Part shown: positions 17,126 through 27,905 of the stretch, in pieces
Position numbering within the stretch: the first letter of the stretch is position 1
How the letters are laid out: every line of letters starts with the position of its first letter
Assembly: GCA_963746155.1 (NCBI GenBank)
Contig: CAVVAB010000012.1
Span: 682,001-746,000, forward strand
Reading direction: 5' to 3'
DNA: 64,000 bases
Origin: AC-32 sp963746155
Lineage (GTDB): Bacteria > Actinomycetota > Thermoleophilia > Gaiellales > Gaiellaceae
Translations under genes and position numbers: made by a program
The notes under the pieces: generated by a model
The model's database searches: none
Told to the model about the DNA's origin: nothing
What the model saw: only the letters and a program-made list of their open reading frames with translations

Positions 17126-18351
17126 GCGAGAGCCAGGGCCTGCGCAGCCGCCCGCTGATCGCGCTGCTGACGGCGGAGGCGATCTCGTCGCTCGGGTCGC
17201 AGATGACCTTCCTGGCATTGCCCTGGTTCGTGCTCGTCACGACGGGGTCGGCGGCGAAGATGACCCTGGTTCTCGCGGTCGAGCTGCTGCCGGTGGCGGT
17301 GCTCGGGATTCCGAGCGGCACGGTTGTCTCGCGGCTCGGGGCGCGGACGACGATGGTCGTGGGGGACGCGGTGCGCGCGCCGCTGATGCTCGCGATTCCC
17401 GTGCTCTACGGCGCGGGGCTCCTCACCTTCCCCGTGCTGCTTGCGTGCGTGTTCGTCACGGGGATCTTCCTGGCGCCCTACTTTTCGGCCGAGCGGCTGA
17501 TCCTCCCGGAGCTCGTCGGCGAAGACGAGCCCACGGTCGCGCAGGCGAACGCGGTCGTCGAGGGGACGCAGCGGGCGATGGCGCTGATCGGCCCGGTGCT
17601 CGCCGGCGTCCTGATCGCGGCAATCGGCGCAGCGAATGTGCTCTACGTGGACGCCGCGACGTTCGCCGTCTCGTTCCTGATCCTGCTGACACTCGTCCCG
17701 AAGGGGAAGCCGGTAGGCCGGGTCGAAGAGGCCGGCGGCCTGCTGGCGGGCATCCGCTTCCTGCTCAGAGACCGCTTCCTCCGCATCATGGGACTCACCG
17801 CCCTGTTCCTGAACATGTTCAGCCAGATGATCGGCGCGTCGCTGCCCGTCCTCGCGTTCCAGGACTTCGACGGGAGATCGGGGATCGCGGGGCTCTTCTA
17901 TGCCGGCTTCGGTGCGGGCTCCGTGGTCGGGAGCGTGGTTGCGGTCAAGCTCGCGCCGAGGTTCGACCCCGTTCGCCTCGGCGCGCTCGGAGTCGTCGCC
18001 TGGGCGCTGCCTCTCCCGCTCCTCGGTCTGCCGCTGCCGGCGGCAGGCGTGATATCCGTGCTGTTCGTCTCGTCGATCTTCGGGCCCCTCGCAAACGCGC
18101 CGCTGATCAGCGTGCTCACGATGCGGTCGCCGGAGGCGCTCCGCCCGAAGGTAATGACGGCGCTCCTGACAATGGCGATGCTCGCGGGGCCGCTCGGGTT
18201 GCTGATCGTCGGCCCGCTCCTCGCTGCGTGGGGGCCGAGGCCGGTGATGTTCTCCGTGGCCGTGGCCCAGATTCTCGCCTCGCTCCCGCTCGCGATCGTG
18301 GCACTTCGCGGCGGCGGCAGGGAGCCGGTCGTCGAGCCCGAGGCCGCCTGA
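17122..18351 (+). CDS. MFS transporter (second of a tandem pair)
   Basis: 409-aa carrier with 12 predicted membrane segments. LTAEAISSLGSQMTFLALPW and GIPSGTVVSRLGARTTMVVG match the N-terminal helix and motif A of EntS-like exporters; the second half repeats the pattern. It is related to the preceding MFS protein but not a close copy. ATG 17122 overlaps its neighbour's stop. The two may work independently or as a pair. Confidence 0.82.
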   Translation: MSESQGLRSRPLIALLTAEAISSLGSQMTFLALPWFVLVTTGSAAKMTLVLAVELLPVAVLGIPSGTVVSRLGARTTMVVGDAVRAPLMLAIPVLYGAGLLTFPVLLACVFVTGIFLAPYFSAERLILPELVGEDEPTVAQANAVVEGTQRAMALIGPVLAGVLIAAIGAANVLYVDAATFAVSFLILLTLVPKGKPVGRVEEAGGLLAGIRFLLRDRFLRIMGLTALFLNMFSQMIGASLPVLAFQDFDGRSGIAGLFYAGFGAGSVVGSVVAVKLAPRFDPVRLGALGVVAWALPLPLLGLPLPAAGVISVLFVSSIFGPLANAPLISVLTMRSPEALRPKVMTALLTMAMLAGPLGLLIVGPLLAAWGPRPVMFSVAVAQILASLPLAIVALRGGGREPVVEPEAA

Positions 18352-18369
18352 GTCGCAGCACGGCGCCGC

Positions 18370-18375
18370 TACGCT
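18370..18375 (+). promoter_or_regulatory. -10 box of uvrB
   Basis: TACGCT ends 6 bases before the uvrB GTG at 18382, consistent with a leaderless transcript. No clear LexA box was seen here, in contrast to uvrA. Confidence 0.4.
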
Positions 18376-18381
18376 AGGCGC

Positions 18382-20388
18382 GTGGCCGAGCTGAAGACGA
18401 CGGACGTCTACGCGCCGACCGGCGACCAGCCGCAGGCGATCGCGGAGCTCGCGGCGGGACTCGATGCCGGCGAGCGCTACCAGACGCTCCTCGGCGCGAC
18501 CGGCACCGGGAAGACGGCGACGATGGCCTGGATCGCCGAGAAGGTCCAGAGGCCGACGCTCCTGATCGCGCACAACAAGACGCTCGCCGCCCAGCTCTGC
18601 AACGAGCTGCGCGAGTTCTTCCCGGACAACGCGGTCGAGTACTTCGTCTCCTACTACGACTACTACCAGCCCGAGGCGTACGTCCCGCAGGCCGACCTCT
18701 ACATCGAGAAGGACTCGTCCCGGAACGACGACATCGACCGCCTGCGCCACGCGGCGACCGCCGCGCTGCTCTCGCGCCGCGACGTGATCATCGTCGCCTC
18801 GGTCTCCTGCATCTACGGCCTCGGCTCGCCCGAGGAGTACGAGAAGCGCGTCGTGCTGCTGACCGTCGGCGAGGAGCACGACCGCGACCTCGCGCTGCGA
18901 AAGCTGATCGACATCCAGTACGCGCGCAACGACACGCTGCTCGGCCGCGGGCGCTTCCGGGTCAAGGGCGACGTGGTCGAGGTGCAGCCCGCGTACATGG
19001 AGTCGGCCTACCGGGTCTCGTTCTTCGGCGACGAGGTCGAGCAGATCACGCACTTCGACCCGCTCACGGGCGAGGTCTACGGCAAGATCGAGCACCTGGC
19101 GCTCTTCCCGGCGACGCAGTACGTCACCTCGGCGCCGACGATCGAGCGCGCGTCCGAGGCGATCCGCTACGAGCTCGACGAGCAGGTCCGCCTCTTCGAG
19201 TCGCAGGGGAAGATGCTCGAGGCGCATCGCATTCGGCAGCGCACCGAGTACGACCTCGAGATGATGCAGGAGCTCGGCTTCTGCTCCGGGATCGAGAACT
19301 ACTCGCGCCACCTGGACGGCCGCCCGCCGGGCTCGGCGCCGCACACGCTGCTCGACTTCTTCCCGTCCGACTTCGTCATCTTCGTCGACGAGTCGCACCA
19401 GACCGTCCCGCAGCTCGGCGGGATGTACGAGGGCGACCGCTCCCGCAAGCAGACGCTCGTCGACCACGGCTTCCGCCTGCCGTCGGCGCTCGACAACCGG
19501 CCGCTGCGCTTCGACGAGTTCCTGGCGAAGGTGCCGCAGCTCGTGTTCGTCTCGGCGACGCCCGGCCCGTTCGAGCTCCGCCACTCGACGCAGATCGCAG
19601 AACAGCTCATCCGCCCGACCGGCGTCGTCGACCCGGACGTCGAGCTGCGCGCGACGAAGAACCAGATCGACGACCTCCTGAACGAGATCCGCCGGCGGGA
19701 GGAGGTCGGCGAGCGCGTCCTGGTGACGACGCTGACGAAGAAGATGGCCGAGGACCTGACGGACTACCTGCTCGAGTCGGGCGTCAAGACGCGGTACCTC
19801 CACTCCGAGGTCGACACGCTCGAGCGAATCCAGATCATCCGCGAGCTCCGGCTCGGCGAGTACGACGTCCTCGTCGGCGTGAACCTCCTGCGCGAGGGCC
19901 TCGACCTGCCCGAGGTCTCGCTCGTCGCCGTGCTCGACGCCGACAAGGAGGGCTTCCTGCGCGGGAAGACCGCCCTGATCCAGACGATCGGCCGCGCGGC
20001 GCGGAACATCAACGGCAAGGTGCTGCTCTACGGGGACAAGCTGACCGAGGCGATCCAGGGCGCGCTCGACGAGACGAACCGCCGCCGGGTGAAGCAGCTC
20101 GCGTACAACGAGGAGCACGGGATCACCCCCGCGTCGATCGTCAAGGGCGTCTCCGACATCGCGGAGTTTCTGGCGCTCGAGTCGCCGACGGTTCCCGGCA
20201 GGCGGCGGCGCGGCCGATCCGAGGTCGAGGGCATGTCGCCGGAGGAGCTCGAAAAGCTGGTGATCCAGCTGGAGGAGGAGATGTACGCGGCCGCCGAGGA
20301 GCTGCGCTTCGAGTACGCGGCGAAGCTGCGGGACGAGATCAAGGACCTGCGCCGCGAGCTGCAGTCCGCGGCCGAGGCGCCCGCCTAG
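18382..20388 (+). CDS. uvrB: UvrABC excinuclease subunit B
   Basis: Damage-verification helicase of nucleotide excision repair, handed to DNA by UvrA and then recruiting UvrC. Walker A is LLGATGTGKTATMAWI. The beta-hairpin region reads YFVSYYDYYQPEAYVPQADL, helicase motif II FVIFVDESHQTVPQ, and motifs V-VI GVNLLREGLDLPEV and QTIGRAARN. The C-terminal UVR motif that binds UvrC is EELEKLVIQLEEEMYAAAEE. Length is 668 aa, full. The stop shares CTAG with the convergent phosphoesterase gene. uvrA lies 3 kb downstream. Confidence 0.97.
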   Translation: MAELKTTDVYAPTGDQPQAIAELAAGLDAGERYQTLLGATGTGKTATMAWIAEKVQRPTLLIAHNKTLAAQLCNELREFFPDNAVEYFVSYYDYYQPEAYVPQADLYIEKDSSRNDDIDRLRHAATAALLSRRDVIIVASVSCIYGLGSPEEYEKRVVLLTVGEEHDRDLALRKLIDIQYARNDTLLGRGRFRVKGDVVEVQPAYMESAYRVSFFGDEVEQITHFDPLTGEVYGKIEHLALFPATQYVTSAPTIERASEAIRYELDEQVRLFESQGKMLEAHRIRQRTEYDLEMMQELGFCSGIENYSRHLDGRPPGSAPHTLLDFFPSDFVIFVDESHQTVPQLGGMYEGDRSRKQTLVDHGFRLPSALDNRPLRFDEFLAKVPQLVFVSATPGPFELRHSTQIAEQLIRPTGVVDPDVELRATKNQIDDLLNEIRRREEVGERVLVTTLTKKMAEDLTDYLLESGVKTRYLHSEVDTLERIQIIRELRLGEYDVLVGVNLLREGLDLPEVSLVAVLDADKEGFLRGKTALIQTIGRAARNINGKVLLYGDKLTEAIQGALDETNRRRVKQLAYNEEHGITPASIVKGVSDIAEFLALESPTVPGRRRRGRSEVEGMSPEELEKLVIQLEEEMYAAAEELRFEYAAKLRDEIKDLRRELQSAAEAPA

Positions 20389-21176
20389 CGGCGGAAGCGT
20401 CGCTGCCCGGTGGGGCTCCAGTCGCCGCCGCGCCAGACGTAGGTCTCGACGGAGAGCGCGTCGGCCGTTGCCTCGTAGACGTGCAGGCCCTGGGCCTCGC
20501 CGCGTCGATTCGGCCGTGGGCGGCCGAGGCCGGGGGCGATCGAGACCGTCGCACCGCGGAGGTCGCCGCCGTCGACCTCGAAGTCATGTCGCTCGCTGAC
20601 CGCGGCCTGGTGGATGTGCCCGGCGAGGATCAGCTCGGCGCCCGCATCCACGAGCGAGGCGAGGACGTGCGAGCGGCGCGCGACCGGCCGCTTGCGCGAG
20701 CGCCAGGGCGCGCCGATCAGGTGGTGGTGCAGCGCCACGACTCTCAGCGTGCCCTCCGGAGCCTCGGCAAGCAGCTGCGCAGTCCGCTCCAGCTGGCTGT
20801 CCCGCAGCCCGCCCGACTGGTGCCGCCAGGGGCGAACCGAGTTCAGCCCGACGACGAGCAGCTCTTCGGAGCGGTGAACCGGCTCGACGGTCTCCCACTG
20901 GCGCTCGAACTCGGCCCACGGGCGCGTGAAGCGGGCGGGGAACGTGTACGGGATGTCGTGGTTGCCGGGGACCACGAGCAGGGGCGGACCGAGCCGCCGC
21001 AGGAAGGTCGCGGCCTGCTCGTGCTCGCGCCGCCGGCCGCGGTGCGCGAGGTCGCCGGTGACGACGATCAGCCGCGGCCGAATCCGCTCGACGAGCGACG
21101 TGAGACTGCCGTCGATCTCGCCCTGTTCGCGGCTTCCAGCGTGGAGATCTGAGAGGTGGAGGAGCCGCACGGGCAA
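20385..21176 (-). CDS. calcineurin-like metallophosphoesterase
   Basis: 263-aa dinuclear metal phosphoesterase. All five family blocks are present: LLHLSDLHAGS, VVTGDLAHRGR, LLVVPGNHDIPY, VVALHHHLIGAP and LILAGHIHQAAV. The layout resembles the Icc/CpdA cAMP phosphodiesterase-like group, but the actual substrate is not determined. TTG 21176 gives MPVRLLHLSDLH; a GTG two codons later is an equally good start. It is divergent from the small membrane-protein gene at 21205 and convergent with uvrB, overlapping it by four bases. Confidence 0.88.
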   Translation of the reverse strand: MPVRLLHLSDLHAGSREQGEIDGSLTSLVERIRPRLIVVTGDLAHRGRRREHEQAATFLRRLGPPLLVVPGNHDIPYTFPARFTRPWAEFERQWETVEPVHRSEELLVVGLNSVRPWRHQSGGLRDSQLERTAQLLAEAPEGTLRVVALHHHLIGAPWRSRKRPVARRSHVLASLVDAGAELILAGHIHQAAVSERHDFEVDGGDLRGATVSIAPGLGRPRPNRRGEAQGLHVYEATADALSVETYVWRGGDWSPTGQRRFRR

Positions 21177-21191
21177 CGCCGAAGCAGGCTA

Positions 21192-21197
21192 TACACT
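21192..21197 (+). promoter_or_regulatory. -10 box of the 79-aa membrane protein gene
   Basis: TACACT (within TATACACT) ends 7 bases before ATG 21205, another leaderless-type spacing, in a 28-base divergent gap. Confidence 0.45.
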
Positions 21198-21204
21198 GAG
21201 TTCG

Positions 21205-21444
21205 ATGCCGGATGAATCCACCGAGATCTTCGACGACCTCTACCTCGGGTTGAGGGCCGGCGGCGCGCTGCGCAAGAAGCGCCGTGGAGAGCCGCTCACG
21301 CCCGAGGAGCAGGAGGCGATCGGCCACTGGGAGGGGCTCTCGACGACGCGTAAGGCGCTCGCGATCGGGACCTTCGCAGTGGGGACGTTCGGCCTCGGAT
21401 TCACCGTCGGCGGCCTCGTCTTCGGCCGCTGGCGCAAGGCCTGA
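21205..21444 (+). CDS. 79-aa single-helix membrane protein, unknown function
   Basis: Begins MPDESTEIFDDLYLGLRAGG, is basic and charged to about residue 45 (KKRRGEPLTPEEQEAIGHWE), and ends with one hydrophobic helix, IGTFAVGTFGLGFTVGGLVF, before a GRWRKA tail. No domain is recognised. The start is set by the -10 box 7 bases upstream; the frame is open further upstream but that region overlaps the opposite-strand phosphoesterase. It probably leads the short operon continuing with the PH-domain and ABC genes. Confidence 0.6.
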   Translation: MPDESTEIFDDLYLGLRAGGALRKKRRGEPLTPEEQEAIGHWEGLSTTRKALAIGTFAVGTFGLGFTVGGLVFGRWRKA

Positions 21445-21496
21445 GACAACTCGGCAGCGCAGGATTGGCCGATTCGGTGACGAAGCGGGCCGGTCC

Positions 21497-21922
21497 ATGC
21501 TCGCTTCAGAGGAAGAGCAGGTCTGCTTCGACGCGCGCCGCCACGGCGTCTCGCTTGCGCGGCCGCTTACGGGCGCCGTCGTGCTCGCGCTCTCCGGGGG
21601 GCTTCTGGCCACGAGGGAGTTTCCGTTTCAGATCGTGGGAGCGCTGCTTGTCATCGCCGGCGCCCTGATCGCGCTACGGGCCGTCTGGCGCTGGGAGCGG
21701 ACGCACCTTGTCGTCACCACGGAGAAGGTCTTCGTCGTCGACGGCACCATCCGGCGCCGCGCCTCGGCGGTTCGTCTCCGGACCGTCGAGAACCTCGGGC
21801 TCGAGCAGTCCCTCCTCGGGCGGTTGCTTGGGTACGGGACGCTCGTCGCCGGTCCGCTACACATCGAGCATGTGCCCGAGCCGAAACAGGTCTACCTCCT
21901 GGTCGAGCGCCTGGCCAACTGA
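21497..21922 (+). CDS. bacterial PH-domain (bPH_2/DUF304) membrane protein
   Basis: 141 aa. Two hydrophobic helices at about residues 22-65 (TGAVVLALSGGLLATREF and IVGALLVIAGALIALRAVW) are followed by a bPH_2 domain: THLVVTTEKVFVVDGTIRRR, then TVENLGLEQSLLGRLLGYGT and a closing IEHVPEPKQVYLLVERL. In this family the domain lies on the cytoplasmic face; the role is not known. Start ATG 21497 gives MLASEEEQVCFDARRHG. The stop overlaps the ABC ATPase start (TGATG at 21922). Confidence 0.75.
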   Translation: MLASEEEQVCFDARRHGVSLARPLTGAVVLALSGGLLATREFPFQIVGALLVIAGALIALRAVWRWERTHLVVTTEKVFVVDGTIRRRASAVRLRTVENLGLEQSLLGRLLGYGTLVAGPLHIEHVPEPKQVYLLVERLAN

Positions 21923-22834
21923 TGGCTGAAGCAACGGCCCCGCCTCTGGAGGTGCGTGGGCTGACCAAGCGCTTCGGCTCGACGACCGCGGTCGACGATC
22001 TCTCGTTCGGGGTCGAGCCCGGACGGATCACGGGCTTCCTCGGGCCGAACGGCGCGGGGAAGACCACGACGCTGCGGGCACTGCTCGGCCTGATCCGCCC
22101 GTCGGCAGGCGAGGCGCTCGTGACCGGCGTGCCGTACCGGAAGCTCGTCGACCCGATCCGGACGGTCGGCGCGGTGCTCGAGGCTTCGAGCTACCACCCC
22201 GGACGGTCCGGCCGGAACCACCTGCGCGTGCTCGCCACGGCCGGTGGCATCCCGCGGGCGCGAGTCGAGGAAGTCCTCGGTCAGGTGGAGCTGACAGGGG
22301 CTGCGAACCGCCGCGTCGGCGGCTACTCGCTCGGGATGCGCCAGCGGCTCAGCGTCGCGGGCGCGCTCCTCGGCGACCCGCGCCTGCTCGTGCTCGACGA
22401 GCCCGCCAACGGGCTCGACCCGGAGGGGATTCGCTGGCTGCGGAACTTCCTGCGCTGCATTCGCAGACGACGGCGGCACCGTCTTCATCTCGAGCCATGT
22501 GCTCGCCGAGATCGCCCAGCTCGCGGACGAGGTCGTGATCATCCACCACGCGAAGCTCATCGCGCACGAGTCGCTCGAGGCGCTGACGGCCAGGGCGTCG
22601 GGCGGAACCGTCGTCCGCTCTCCCGACGCGGAGCGGCTGCGCGAACGGCTGGCCGAGGCCGGGATCGACGCGAAGCCGGGAGACGGCAACGAGCTGCGCG
22701 TCGCCGTCGAGGCCGAGCGGGTCGGCGAGATCGCTGCTGCGGCAGGGATCGTCCTCCACGAGCTGCGCGCCGAGGAGGCGAGCCTCGAGGAGGTCTTCCT
22801 GGAGCTGACCGCCGAGGAGCCGGAGCCGGAATGA
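21922..22834 (+). CDS. ABC-2 type transporter ATP-binding protein (frame break)
   Basis: ATPase of a bipartite ABC exporter, paired with the permease that follows. Walker A is GPNGAGKTTTLRALLG, signature YSLGMRQRLSVAGALL, Walker B LLVLDEPANGLDPEGIRWL, and H-loop FISSHVLAEIAQLADEVVI. The H-loop part is in the next frame. One extra base near 22455-22459 explains it, joining RWLRNFLR to FADDGGTVFISSHVL. The C-terminal region of about 70 residues is of the family type. The product is intact if the extra base is an error. Confidence 0.85.
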
Positions 22835-23565
22835 CACGCCTCGTCGGCGCCGAGCTGCTCAAGCTGAGGACGACCCGGCTGCTGCTCTGGCTCGGGTTGA
22901 TGACCCTCGCGCTGGTCGGCTTGATCATCTCGCTCAACTCCGGGTCCTCCTCGGCCGAGGATCTTTCCCGGGTGAGCAACCAGCGCGATCTCGTGACGAC
23001 GGCGGCGATCGCGGCGCTGATCGCGCTGATCCTCGGAATCGTCGTCCCGACCGTCGAGTACTCCCACAACACGATCGGCGCCACGTTCCTCGTCGCGCCG
23101 TTGCGCGGGCGTGTGATCTGGGCGAAGGCCGTTGCGGCGATGTGCGCCGGCGCCGCTCTCGCCGCGTTCGCCTGGGCGGTCGCAGTCGTCCTTTCCGCGC
23201 TGTGGCTCTGGGCGAAGTCGGTCCACTCGCACGTCTGGTCGCATGAGACGCTCATCTTGCTGGTCGGCCTGCTCCTGGCCTCGGCGCTGACCGGTGCGAT
23301 GGGCGTCGGCTTCGGCGCGCTGATTCGGCGCCAGACCGCGGCGATCATCGTCGCGCTCGTCTGGCTGCTCGTGGGAGAGCCGCTCCTGGGGATCACCGGC
23401 GACCAGCGCTACGCGCCCGGGCACGCGATCGTCGCCGTCGCCGAGGCCGGCCGCCAGGGCCCCGACCTGCTTCACTTCTGGCCGGGGCTGCTCCTCAGCG
23501 TCGGCTACGCCGCAGTCTTCGTGGCCGCGGGAACCCTGATGGTCACGCGCTCGGACGTCACCTAA
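22831..23565 (+). CDS. ABC-2 type transporter permease
   Basis: 244-aa membrane subunit with six predicted helices. It begins MTRLVGAELLKLRTTRLLLW, the amphipathic entry typical of ABC-2 permeases, and contains VVPTVEYSHNTIGATFLVAP, a common sequence of the NatB-like/bacitracin-type group. ATG 22831 overlaps the ATPase stop (ATGA). Substrate is unknown. The uvrA promoter lies in the 46 bases that follow. Confidence 0.82.
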   Translation: MTRLVGAELLKLRTTRLLLWLGLMTLALVGLIISLNSGSSSAEDLSRVSNQRDLVTTAAIAALIALILGIVVPTVEYSHNTIGATFLVAPLRGRVIWAKAVAAMCAGAALAAFAWAVAVVLSALWLWAKSVHSHVWSHETLILLVGLLLASALTGAMGVGFGALIRRQTAAIIVALVWLLVGEPLLGITGDQRYAPGHAIVAVAEAGRQGPDLLHFWPGLLLSVGYAAVFVAAGTLMVTRSDVT

Positions 23566-23567
23566 CA

Positions 23568-23602
23568 GAACACTTGTTCGCGTCATCCCAGGTGGCTAGA
23601 CT
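23568..23602 (+). promoter_or_regulatory. uvrA promoter with overlapping LexA (SOS) box
   Basis: The -35 is TTGTTC (23574-23579), the spacer is exactly 17 bases and the -10 is TAGACT (23597-23602), 9 bases before ATG 23612. The palindrome GAAC-ACTT-GTTC (23568-23579) matches the GAAC-N4-GTTC LexA box of Gram-positive bacteria and overlaps the -35, so repression by LexA is the likely mode. Confidence 0.75.
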
Positions 23603-23611
23603 GGGCTGGTT

Positions 23612-26448
<2,837 letters not shown>

Positions 26449-26452
<4 letters not shown>

Positions 26453-26477
26453 CAGGCGGGCAGTAGCGCACTAGACT
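26449..26477 (+). promoter_or_regulatory. strong consensus-like promoter downstream of uvrA
   Basis: CTGACA (26449-26454), a 17-base spacer and TAGACT (26472-26477) are followed 6 bases later by ATG 26484. This is one of the best -35/-10 pairs in the window, overlapping the uvrA stop. Confidence 0.6.
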
Positions 26478-26483
26478 CGCCGC

Positions 26484-26616
26484 ATGTCGCAAGGGTCCCT
26501 GCGTCGGCGGCCCCGCCACGAACGCAGAGGGCAAGGACATCTCTGGCAACGGCACGAAGTTCGTGATGCCGTGCGAGTTCAGCGGCACTGTCACCGTGAC
26601 GGTGGGCTCGCCGTGA
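26484..26616 (+). CDS. putative 43-aa small protein or gene remnant behind a strong promoter
   Basis: The ATG at 26484 sits 6 bases after a consensus promoter. Read as it stands, the frame gives a 51-residue Arg-rich product unlike a protein. If one base after the ATG is treated as an extra (as in eleven other genes here), the frame 26488-26616 reads RKGPCVGGPATNAEG, then ISGNGTKFVMPCEFSG and TVTVTVGSP with two cysteines and beta-prone character. No family is recognised. It may also be a decayed fragment. Confidence 0.25.
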
Positions 26617-26670
26617 CGAGTGCCTGCCCACTAGCCTGACGCAATCGCCGAGCCGGATTCCTACCTGCGC

Positions 26671-27303
26671 ATGCACGCGCCTCGTTACGAGGTGCTGCTC
26701 GCGAAGGTACGGGAGCTGGCGCCGGAGCGGCCGCGGATCCTCGACGTCGGCCAGGCTCACGAGTCGGTCGAGCTGCGGGCGCTGCCGGGCGCGGTCGTGG
26801 ACACGCTCGGCTTCGGCGACGATCGCTTCCCGCCGCGCGACGGCGAGCGGCATGTGCCGTTCGATCTCACCTCGGCGGAGCACGAGGAGCTCTGGCCGGA
26901 GCTGGGCGACTACGACCTCGTCGTCTGCGCCGAGGTGATCGAGCATCTGCCGGCTTCGCCGCTCCACACCCTGCGCTTCCTGGGGTCCGCGCTGAAGCGC
27001 GGCGGCTGGCTCGTGCTGCAGACGCCGAACGCGGCCCGCATCGGCAACCGCCTACGGCTGCTGGCCGGGCGCAACCCGTTCGAGCAGCTGCGCGGGGATT
27101 CGCTCAACCCCGGCCATTTCCGTGAATACACCGTCGACGAACTACAGGCGCTCGGAGTGGAGGCCGGCCTCGAGGTCGGCGGCTGGCTGACGGCGAACTA
27201 CTTCGACACGGGGTCGCAGCCGAACCGCGTGCTGCGCGCGGCCGAGCCGCTCGTGCCGCGGCGCCTTCGCGGTGGGATCACCGTCTGGCTGCGCAAGCCG
27301 TGA
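26671..27303 (+). CDS. class I SAM-dependent methyltransferase
   Basis: 210-aa methyltransferase-fold protein. ILDVGQAHESVELRALPG is a weakened SAM-binding motif I (the usual GxGxG is missing). DYDLVVCAEVIEHLPASPLH and FLGSALKRGGWLVLQTPN are motifs II-III as in Ubi/Coq-type or glycan methyltransferases. ATG 26671 is the first standard start. The frame is open upstream, and a -10 box (TAGCCT, 26632-26637) lies 6 bases before an in-frame ATC at 26644. That ATC would begin [M]AEPDSYLRMHAPRYEVLL, so the true start may be there. Substrate unknown. Confidence 0.75.
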   Translation: MHAPRYEVLLAKVRELAPERPRILDVGQAHESVELRALPGAVVDTLGFGDDRFPPRDGERHVPFDLTSAEHEELWPELGDYDLVVCAEVIEHLPASPLHTLRFLGSALKRGGWLVLQTPNAARIGNRLRLLAGRNPFEQLRGDSLNPGHFREYTVDELQALGVEAGLEVGGWLTANYFDTGSQPNRVLRAAEPLVPRRLRGGITVWLRKP

Positions 27304-27905
27304 GCGCGGAGAGCACCGAGCCCGCCGTCTCGGAGGAGCGCCAGTGGCTGCTCCGCGCGGTGCTCGTGCTGGTGAGCCCACGTCTCGTCTTCGGCGCGAT
27401 GCGGGACGACTCGGACGTCTCCGCCCACGCGAGGAGCGACGCCATCCTCGCGCTGGTGCTCCTGTCGGGAATGGCACTCGTGCTCTGGACGCCCGCCTAC
27501 GGGCACCTCCTGCGCGACCGGTTCGTGTCGTGGGACGCGCTGCTGATCGCCGTGCTCGCGTTCATCGGCGGCGGCATCTACGGCGCCGCGGTCTACTGGG
27601 CGGGCGGCCTCCTGCTCCACGCGGGCGGAACGCTCTTCCGCTCGAGGGCCAGCTATCGGCAGGCGAGGCACGTGCTCGCGTTCGCGGCCGCGCCGGTCGC
27701 GCTCTCCCTGGTGCTCGTCTGGCCGCTGCGCCTCGCGGTCTACGGCGAGGATGTGTTTCGCAGCGGCGGCTCCGACCACGGCGCGGGCAACTACGCCTTC
27801 GTCGTGCTCGAGACCGCCTCCGTCGTGTGGGCGCTGGTGCTGCTCGTCGTCGGAGTGCGCGTGGTTTTTTCGAAGGCTTCGAGCTCCTCGGCCGGCATCT
27901 CGTAG
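27300..27905 (+). CDS. Yip1-domain membrane protein
   Basis: 201 aa with five predicted helices: AILALVLLSGMALVLWTPAY, ALLIAVLAFIGGGIYGAAV, LLLHAGGTLF, LAFAAAPVALSLVLVWPL and VVWALVLLVVGVRVV. The pattern fits the Yip1 family. GTG 27300 overlaps the methyltransferase stop (GTGA). The last 15 codons after GVRVVF (SKASSSSAGIS) read antisense to the conserved panB C-terminus. The true Yip1 end may therefore be shorter, or a base in the T6 run near 27866 may be wrong. Confidence 0.65.
   Translation: MSAESTEPAVSEERQWLLRAVLVLVSPRLVFGAMRDDSDVSAHARSDAILALVLLSGMALVLWTPAYGHLLRDRFVSWDALLIAVLAFIGGGIYGAAVYWAGGLLLHAGGTLFRSRASYRQARHVLAFAAAPVALSLVLVWPLRLAVYGEDVFRSGGSDHGAGNYAFVVLETASVVWALVLLVVGVRVVFSKASSSSAGIS

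Noticed and set aside
16954..20118. 1054-codon reverse frame opposite the second MFS gene and uvrB
   Set aside because: Shadow of the codon pattern; uvrB is certain on the plus strand.
26484..26639. 51-codon frame read straight from ATG 26484
   Set aside because: The product is Arg/His-rich without structure; the neighbouring frame looks more protein-like.
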